64,000 nucleotides of DNA from Dromaius novaehollandiae. Lineage: Eukaryota; Chordata; Aves; Casuariiformes; Dromaiidae. This document shows, piece after piece, positions 62,001 to 64,000 of this stretch (the first letter of the stretch is position 1; each line of letters opens with the position of its first letter). The notes under the pieces are model-generated. The model had not been told where the DNA came from. It searched no databases and was given only the letters and a program-made list of their open reading frames with translations. A program made the translations under genes and the position numbers. The stretch covers positions 34,165,981 to 34,229,980 of the forward strand of contig NC_088098.1 of NCBI RefSeq assembly GCF_036370855.1, given 5' to 3'.

Positions 62001-62594
62001 GTTTTGTAACTTGGATTGGTAGCCTTTTTTTTGGCCAACTGCGAGTCTCTAATAATTTTTGAATTACTTTAGGGATGGCTTGGGGTTTTTTCAGGTAATT
62101 TATAAAATGTATTTCCACACTTTCCATTGTTAGGTTAATTGGTTTTGTACTCTCTTTAAAAATATTTCTCCAATAATATTAAGCAGTAGTTCTAGAAATA
62201 TAATACTTTTTATTAAAATATGGCAGCTGTGTCAAATATGCATATTATAATAGCAGTTGCTTTCATTAAAGACTATAGGTAAATAAGACAACAGGAATCA
62301 GGCATACACTTCCCTTGCAGGTAATGTGAGGAACTCTTGACTATGCTGATGAATTCCTCATCTTCTCTTTATTCCCACTCTGTGCAGATCAGAATGAAGA
62401 ACAAAGTCTGGGCTCCAGCAACATTGCAGAACTAAGTCCAGGAGCAATAGACTCTTGCCGAAGCGAGTATCATGCTGCTTTTAACAGCATGATGATGGAG
62501 CGTATGACCACTGATATTAATGCACTGAAAAAGCAATATTCCAGGATAAAGAAGAAGCAGCAACAGCAGGTTCACCATGTGTATATCAGAGCAG
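13731..62594 (+). CDS. TBC1D30: TBC1 domain family member 30, long form, exons 1a and 2-12 (3' part outside window)
   Basis: TBC1D30 is a TBC-type Rab GTPase-activating protein; the human protein has been reported as a Rab8A GAP affecting primary cilium formation. Twelve exons join in frame for 1795 nt (598 codons plus one base). In order they encode a serine-rich acidic N-terminus (1-95), a coiled coil (about 97-150), the TBC domain (about 183-405), an acidic segment (RDSDEENDPDDED, exon 11) and a basic coiled coil (exon 12). The catalytic arginine finger is R239 in IVKDLHRT and the glutamine finger is Q275 in YCQG; both are intact. I recall human TBC1D30 as 924 residues, so roughly the last third is missing, beyond the right edge. 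The ATG at 13731 has A at -3 and G at +4. The frame is open upstream to about 13446 but has no in-frame ATG there. Confidence 0.95.
13779..13829 (+). repeat. TBC1D30: GAG/GAC trinucleotide repeat coding an acidic run
   Basis: Seven GAG codons, three GAC and a mixed GAG/GAA/GAT tail encode 17 consecutive Glu/Asp residues (17-33) in exon 1a. The pure GAG part is a length-variable microsatellite type. Confidence 0.92.
14017..15190 (+). other. TBC1D30: TBC1D30 intron 1
   Basis: 1.2 kb. The start belongs to the CpG island. A TG/TA microsatellite with a 16-bp perfect palindrome lies at 14270-14310. Nothing else is seen. Confidence 0.88.
14270..14310. repeat. TG/TA microsatellite with palindrome
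   Basis: Alternating purine-pyrimidine sequence. TGTGTATATATACACA at 14288-14303 is a perfect 16-bp inverted repeat, so Z-DNA or a cruciform is possible in principle. Confidence 0.8.
15191..15355 (+). CDS. TBC1D30: TBC1D30 exon 2 (coiled coil)
   Basis: 165 nt, phase 1 to 1. It encodes DVNELKTIKQELNCRI and later LLRLLKQKDRLVHKVQK and CLQAVSQK, a leucine-heptad, basic coiled coil present only in the long form. The acceptor is TTGGCAG and the donor GTAAGT. Confidence 0.94.
20322..20340. repeat. A19 homopolymer
   Basis: Nineteen A residues followed by GAGAGAAAG. No retroposon body is recognised in front of it, so it is called a simple repeat only. Confidence 0.85.
24395..24430 (+). other. 15-bp stem hairpin in intron 2
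   Basis: Left arm GGCCTAATAGTGATT (24395-24409), loop GGCTGC, right arm AATCGCTATTGGGCC (24416-24430). All 15 positions pair on the + strand RNA: 13 Watson-Crick and two U-G wobbles. The minus-strand RNA would have two A-C mismatches instead. Too short for a standard pre-miRNA. Confidence 0.55.
26914..26942. repeat. TG then TA microsatellite
   Basis: (TG)n from 26914 to about 26928 followed by an AT-rich alternating tract to 26942. Ordinary intronic microsatellite. Confidence 0.85.
31482..31519. repeat. Two-copy 20-bp tandem duplication
   Basis: CTAGTATTTCTTACAAAG occurs at 31482-31499 and again at 31502-31519, period 20. The copies are identical, which suggests a recent local slippage event. 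Confidence 0.9.
34049..34081 (+). promoter_or_regulatory. Candidate upstream ORF in exon 1b leader
   Basis: ATG at 34049 opens a 10-codon frame (MPPALPRRLP) that ends at TAG 34079-34081, 69 nt before the main ATG and in the same frame. It has G at -3, whereas the main start has C at -3 and C at +4. It matters only if transcription starts upstream of 34049, which is not known. Confidence 0.4.
34151..34307 (+). CDS. TBC1D30: TBC1D30 alternative first exon 1b
   Basis: 52 codons plus one base, donor CCAG|GTAGCG. The phase (1) matches exon 2, so either first-exon set joins exon 3. Glycine-rich GGGGVGTILSNVLKKRSC is highly recognisable. The start codon context is poor (C at -3). Confidence 0.92.
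34151..62594 (+). CDS. TBC1D30: TBC1D30 short form from exon 1b (exons 1b and 3-12, 3' part outside window)
   Basis: Exon 1b encodes 52 residues starting MRQDRLTGSLRRGGRC and ending RTAPRLLCTLEP, then one base; joined to exon 3 it reads EPGVDTKLKF. This is the alternative N-terminus I recall for human TBC1D30. It replaces the acidic and coiled-coil N-terminus by a basic leader with LKKRSCISR, so localisation or partners probably differ (inference). The 1501 nt in the window give 500 codons plus one base, and the catalytic residues become R141 and Q177. It has its own CpG-island promoter. Confidence 0.92.
34308..40011 (+). other. TBC1D30: TBC1D30 intron between exon 1b and exon 3
   Basis: 5.7 kb. 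It begins in the CpG island with a (GGGCA)n repeat and GC-rich repeats near 34447-34470, then becomes A/T-rich. A purine-rich stretch lies at about 36990-37460. No exon is recognised. Confidence 0.85.
34323..34351 (+). repeat. (GGGCA)5 pentanucleotide repeat, G-quadruplex motif
   Basis: Six GGG triplets separated by CA begin 16 nt after the exon 1b splice junction, on the transcribed-sense strand. This satisfies the usual G3-N(1-7) quadruplex pattern and also supplies intronic GGG elements. Confidence 0.9.
40012..40073 (+). CDS. TBC1D30: TBC1D30 exon 3
   Basis: 62 nt encode VDTKLKFTLEPSLGQNGFQQ after completing a shared codon (Arg in the long form, Gly in the short form). The acceptor is TTTCTAG and the donor GTAATA, ending in phase 0. 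This is the first exon common to both forms. Confidence 0.94.
40074..40495 (+). other. TBC1D30: TBC1D30 intron 3
   Basis: 422 bp, short intron, A/T-rich. It contains a three-copy 20-bp repeat (40384-40440) near its 3' end. Nothing else is seen. Confidence 0.88.
40384..40440. repeat. Three-copy imperfect 20-bp tandem repeat
   Basis: The shared core TAGATTTTAC or TAGATTTTG recurs at 20-bp spacing, each copy preceded by an AGGTG-type segment. It lies about 55 bp upstream of the exon 4 acceptor. Confidence 0.8.
40496..40561 (+). CDS. TBC1D30: TBC1D30 exon 4 (start of TBC domain)
   Basis: 22 codons, WHDALKAVARLPTGIPKEWRRR. GIPKEWRR is the conserved entry of TBC domains (usually GIP..WR). The acceptor is CTTTTAG and the donor GTAGGT, phase 0. 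Confidence 0.94.
40562..42866 (+). other. TBC1D30: TBC1D30 intron 4
   Basis: 2.3 kb of unique intron. The only possible element is a short CR1-like tail at 41930-41957. Open frames (for example 42355-42681) have no family resemblance. Confidence 0.85.
41930..41957 (+). mobile_element. Possible degraded CR1 LINE 3' end
   Basis: GGATGGTT followed shortly by CTATGATTCTGTGA resembles the terminal ATTCTATG/ATTCTGTG repeat of avian CR1 elements. The body upstream is not recognisable, so the match may be chance. Confidence 0.25.
42867..42992 (+). CDS. TBC1D30: TBC1D30 exon 5
   Basis: 42 codons, VWLTLADQYLHSIAIDWDK through SNPDDDSMGIQIVK, phase 0. It ends with the first three residues of the IxxDxxR arginine-finger motif, so the motif spans the exon 5/6 junction. 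The donor is GTAGTC, somewhat weak, followed by a T-rich run. Confidence 0.94.
42993..44519 (+). other. TBC1D30: TBC1D30 intron 5
   Basis: 1.5 kb, T-rich just after the donor, with A13 at 43186-43198. It ends in a purine block followed by a 59-nt pyrimidine tract. Confidence 0.88.
44392..44515. repeat. Purine block followed by 59-nt pyrimidine tract
   Basis: Purine-rich 44392-44450 (GGAGGGGGAAGG, AAAAGGGGAAGGAAAA) is followed by uninterrupted pyrimidines at 44457-44515, ending one base before the exon 6 acceptor TAAAG region. The blocks are partly complementary. Confidence 0.85.
44520..44705 (+). CDS. TBC1D30: TBC1D30 exon 6 (catalytic fingers)
   Basis: 62 codons. It opens DLHRTGC, which supplies D236 and R239 of the arginine finger, and includes VGYCQGFNILAALIL with Q275 of the glutamine finger. 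TBC proteins use both to replace the Rab switch glutamine in GTP hydrolysis. The donor is GTGAGT. The acceptor is preceded by 59 uninterrupted pyrimidines. Confidence 0.96.
44706..47836 (+). other. TBC1D30: TBC1D30 intron 6
   Basis: 3.1 kb with an A14 run (45941-45954) and a G/A-rich patch after it. Short open frames only. No mobile element is recognised. Confidence 0.85.
47837..48005 (+). CDS. TBC1D30: TBC1D30 exon 7
   Basis: 169 nt, IMIYLIDKVLPDSYFVNNLR through DTLQRAANRESG plus one base. Helical middle part of the TBC domain. The acceptor is CTTACAG and the donor GTACGT. Confidence 0.95.
48006..49417 (+). other. TBC1D30: TBC1D30 intron 7
   Basis: 1.4 kb of unique A/T-rich sequence. Nothing else is seen. 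Confidence 0.87.
49418..49586 (+). CDS. TBC1D30: TBC1D30 exon 8
   Basis: 169 nt complete a glycine and encode GYEPPLTNVFTMQWFLTLFA through IWDSVFFEGSEIILRVALAI and WAKLG. QWFLTLFA..LP and VWD/IWDSVF..G are standard late TBC motifs. The donor is GTAAGT. The acceptor is CAGGAG, a NAGNAG arrangement. Confidence 0.96.
49587..54423 (+). other. TBC1D30: TBC1D30 intron 8
   Basis: 4.8 kb of unique intron. A short TA repeat lies at 53913-53927. No exon, RNA gene or transposon is recognised. Confidence 0.85.
54424..54529 (+). CDS. TBC1D30: TBC1D30 exon 9
   Basis: 106 nt, EQIECCETADEFYSTMGKLT and then QEMLEDSLIDSNELMQ. End of the TBC domain and start of the linker. The acceptor is GATGTAG and the donor GTGAGT, ending in phase 0. 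Confidence 0.95.
54530..60165 (+). other. TBC1D30: TBC1D30 intron 9
   Basis: 5.6 kb, the largest intron after exon 3. It contains a 26-bp tandem duplication (58788-58843) and A/T homopolymers. No exon is recognised. Confidence 0.85.
58788..58843. repeat. Perfect two-copy 26-bp tandem duplication
   Basis: The unit beginning ATTGTTCAGAATTTCC runs 58788-58813 and repeats without change at 58814-58839, with four more matching bases of a third copy. Identity implies a recent duplication or an assembly artefact. Confidence 0.93.
60166..60278 (+). CDS. TBC1D30: TBC1D30 exon 10
   Basis: 113 nt, TVYAMAQFPFPQLAELREKY and then TYNITPFPAAVKSTSLS plus two bases. No known domain; conserved in the family as recalled. 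The acceptor is preceded by a T-rich tract (TTTCCCTAG); the donor is GTAAGT. Confidence 0.95.
60449..60588 (+). CDS. TBC1D30: TBC1D30 exon 11 (acidic segment)
   Basis: 140 nt, RLGRTRDSDEENDPDDEDSM through LGPLSGFLVPELQKYQKQIK plus one base. A second acidic cluster with a serine suggests possible casein kinase sites (inference). The acceptor is TGATAG and the donor GTAAAG; intron 10 is short (170 bp). Confidence 0.95.
60589..62387 (+). other. TBC1D30: TBC1D30 intron 11
   Basis: 1.8 kb. Two longer open frames (61436-61750 and 61714-62022) have no family resemblance and no good splice flanks. Otherwise nothing is seen. Confidence 0.85.
62388..62594 (+). CDS. TBC1D30: TBC1D30 exon 12 (C-terminal coiled coil)
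   Basis: 207 nt complete D530, then encode QNEEQSLGSSNIAELSPGAI, YHAAFNSMMMERMTTDINAL, the basic KKQYSRIKKKQQQQVHHVY and IRA, plus one base. It is predicted to be a basic coiled coil. The donor is GTAACA, weaker than most in this gene, and the intron frame stays open for 45 further codons. Confidence 0.95.
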
Positions 62595-62729
62595 GTAACA
62601 TACTTAAACTTGCTTTACTTACTGATTTATTACAGGCTGACTTCATGATAGGAGACAAGGCAAATAATGGTGTTTTACATTTAACAAAACAGGGAAAACA
62701 AAAGAGGATAGAGTATGTAACACATTTGT

Positions 62730-62735
62730 AATAAA
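62730..62735 (+). terminator. Candidate intronic polyadenylation signal AATAAA
   Basis: AATAAA overlaps the TAA that closes the reading frame running through the exon 12 donor. A T-rich, GT-containing stretch (62777-62799) follows at about 45 nt. This could support an alternative 3' end, but the same T-rich stretch is also the next acceptor tract. Confidence 0.3.
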
Positions 62736-62801
62736 GTGGATGCCACTTCATACCCACAAGTTGTCAATGAGAAGATGATGTTTTTGTTTTTCTTTTGTCA
62801 G

Positions 62802-62858
62802 GATCTGAAGATGACGACCCTGGGATCTTTTTGGGTCCCAGGGACCAGCTGAACAATG
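62802..62858 (+). CDS. Candidate extra TBC1D30 exon (cassette or alternative last exon)
   Basis: 57 nt lie between a very strong acceptor (TTTTTCTTTTGTCAG) and a GTATTT donor. In phase with exon 12 it encodes GSEDDDPGIFLGPRDQLNN and leaves the reading phase unchanged, so it could be included or skipped without a frameshift. If the donor is unused, the frame adds GI and stops at 62864-62866, with ATTAAA at 62917-62922. I do not recall this segment in the human protein. The exon is a sequence-based prediction. Confidence 0.5.
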
Positions 62859-64000
62859 GTATTTAAAGGTGTTTTTGCTATCTGGGTGCATTGCGTTGAT
62901 CTCTCTGATTTAAAAAATTAAATCTTTGGCATTCTTGGAGTTGACATACTGATGCATTTTAAAAAGTGAAATGAGTACACTTTAGATCAAGGAGCAGGTA
63001 GACGGTGCATATCATCCTAACTTCCCTGAGTTCATCAGGGCATGGCAGATTACGGAGCTGGCTCAAATGTTCTGTTGCAGCTGACAGTCTATCTAGCTCT
63101 AATAATACTGGTGTGAGAACTGAGCTGGAGATCAGTCCATTATTTAGCATGCTTCAATCTGTGTTACAATGTCTATTTCCACAATTGGCAAACTGGACAA
63201 CTCTAGGGTTAGCGTGAGCAGAGGAGCTGAAGACTTTAATAGGTGTGCAAGCTGAACACAGTCCGCCCCACTCATTCCTTCCCGTTTATGAGTCATCTTA
63301 CCAAGTCAGCATTGAACCCCGCAGATGGATCACTGTAGAGAAGTTTATTTCTCTCCTAGATTTGCTAAGCCCATCCTGCGTGGAACATTTGAGTCCATAC
63401 AGCTGCAGCTTTTCGTGAACACTAAGCTCATTTATAAGGAAATTTTTTTTAATAGTGGCAAGGTGTCTGCTTTGAACAAAGGCAGTAGCCATGCTGAAAC
63501 AGTGCAAACAGTAAGATGTTGACTCCCAAGGATTGCCAAAAAACCTTTCTAACTTACTAATCATGATTAATGGCCAGGTTTGTGGTTTAATCAAACTGTC
63601 ACCTAATTCTGAGTCTATTGCTCTGGTTTAATCAGAGTACCTAATGGAAATGAGTTGGTGTGTTTTCATCCATTAAAAAATATATTGGCTCATTCTTCAG
63701 TCACACAGGCCTCATGGAGAGGCTTATGTGACTGACATCATGTAAGGACTGAATGGCTTCCTACAGTTGGAAGAGAAATGAAAGAGGGGGGGAGGATCAG
63801 AGGCTAATATTAATGTTAAACTTTCAGTTATAGCAAGTATACCATTAACAGCAAAAAACTTGTGTGGGATTATACCTAATGCAAGGATTGCATTGCAGTG
63901 GATATGCAAGTGCTTTCTGTGACTACCCAGTTACCTGTTGTTCTCACTCTTGCAATTCCAAAAATTACAGAGCTGTTTTTCGATACCCTTTATTTTCATA

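Larger units (their letters stand above)
62595..64000 (+). other. TBC1D30: TBC1D30 sequence after exon 12 (partial intron)
   Basis: Apart from the candidate 57-nt exon and the AATAAA above, no conserved coding block is seen. The C-terminal exon that I recall starting DKGPVTSIL in human is absent here and should lie to the right. Confidence 0.75.

Noticed and set aside
60589..62022. Open frames of about 100 codons in intron 11
   Set aside because: No family motif, no conserved splice flanks, and they lie between two phase-compatible TBC1D30 exons.

Overview
The window is nuclear DNA from a vertebrate, most likely a bird. It holds two split genes with GT-AG introns and high-identity vertebrate protein exons. 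The introns are compact: the first eight GNS exons lie within 11.7 kb, whereas I recall the whole human gene as several times larger. There is no recognisable mammalian Alu, L1 or B1 sequence, interspersed repeats are very few, and CpG islands sit at gene starts. Gene identities rest on recognising the protein families by eye; no database search was run.

Layout. (1) 174-11828, minus strand: the first eight coding exons of GNS, lysosomal N-acetylglucosamine-6-sulfatase. The gene runs off the left edge after the SDNG metal-binding motif. (2) 11829-13730: a head-to-head intergenic promoter region with two CpG islands, a CLEAR-like E-box near GNS and a palindromic double MYB-type site near the other gene. 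(3) 13731-62594 and beyond, plus strand: TBC1D30, a Rab GTPase-activating protein of the TBC family. Twelve coding exons of the long form and a second promoter/first exon (34151-34307) are visible. The last coding exon or exons lie to the right of the window.

TBC1D30 has two starts. The long form (exons 1a and 2) adds a serine-rich, very acidic and coiled-coil N-terminus. The short form (exon 1b, a CpG-island promoter inside the 24.7-kb intron 2) adds a basic 52-residue leader. Both join exon 3 in the same phase. The TBC domain is encoded by exons 4-9, and its two catalytic fingers (IVKDLHR and YCQG) are intact. All exon phases I checked join without a frame break.

The rest is intron: A/T-rich unique sequence with short microsatellites, homopolymer runs and a few small tandem duplications. 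I found no tRNA, rRNA, CRISPR, virus or intact transposon, and no evidence for an unknown multi-gene system. The most useful leads are a possible extra 57-nt in-phase exon after exon 12, a possible intronic polyadenylation site just before it, a 15-bp hairpin with two wobble pairs deep in intron 2, and several composition features sitting directly on splice sites or promoters.
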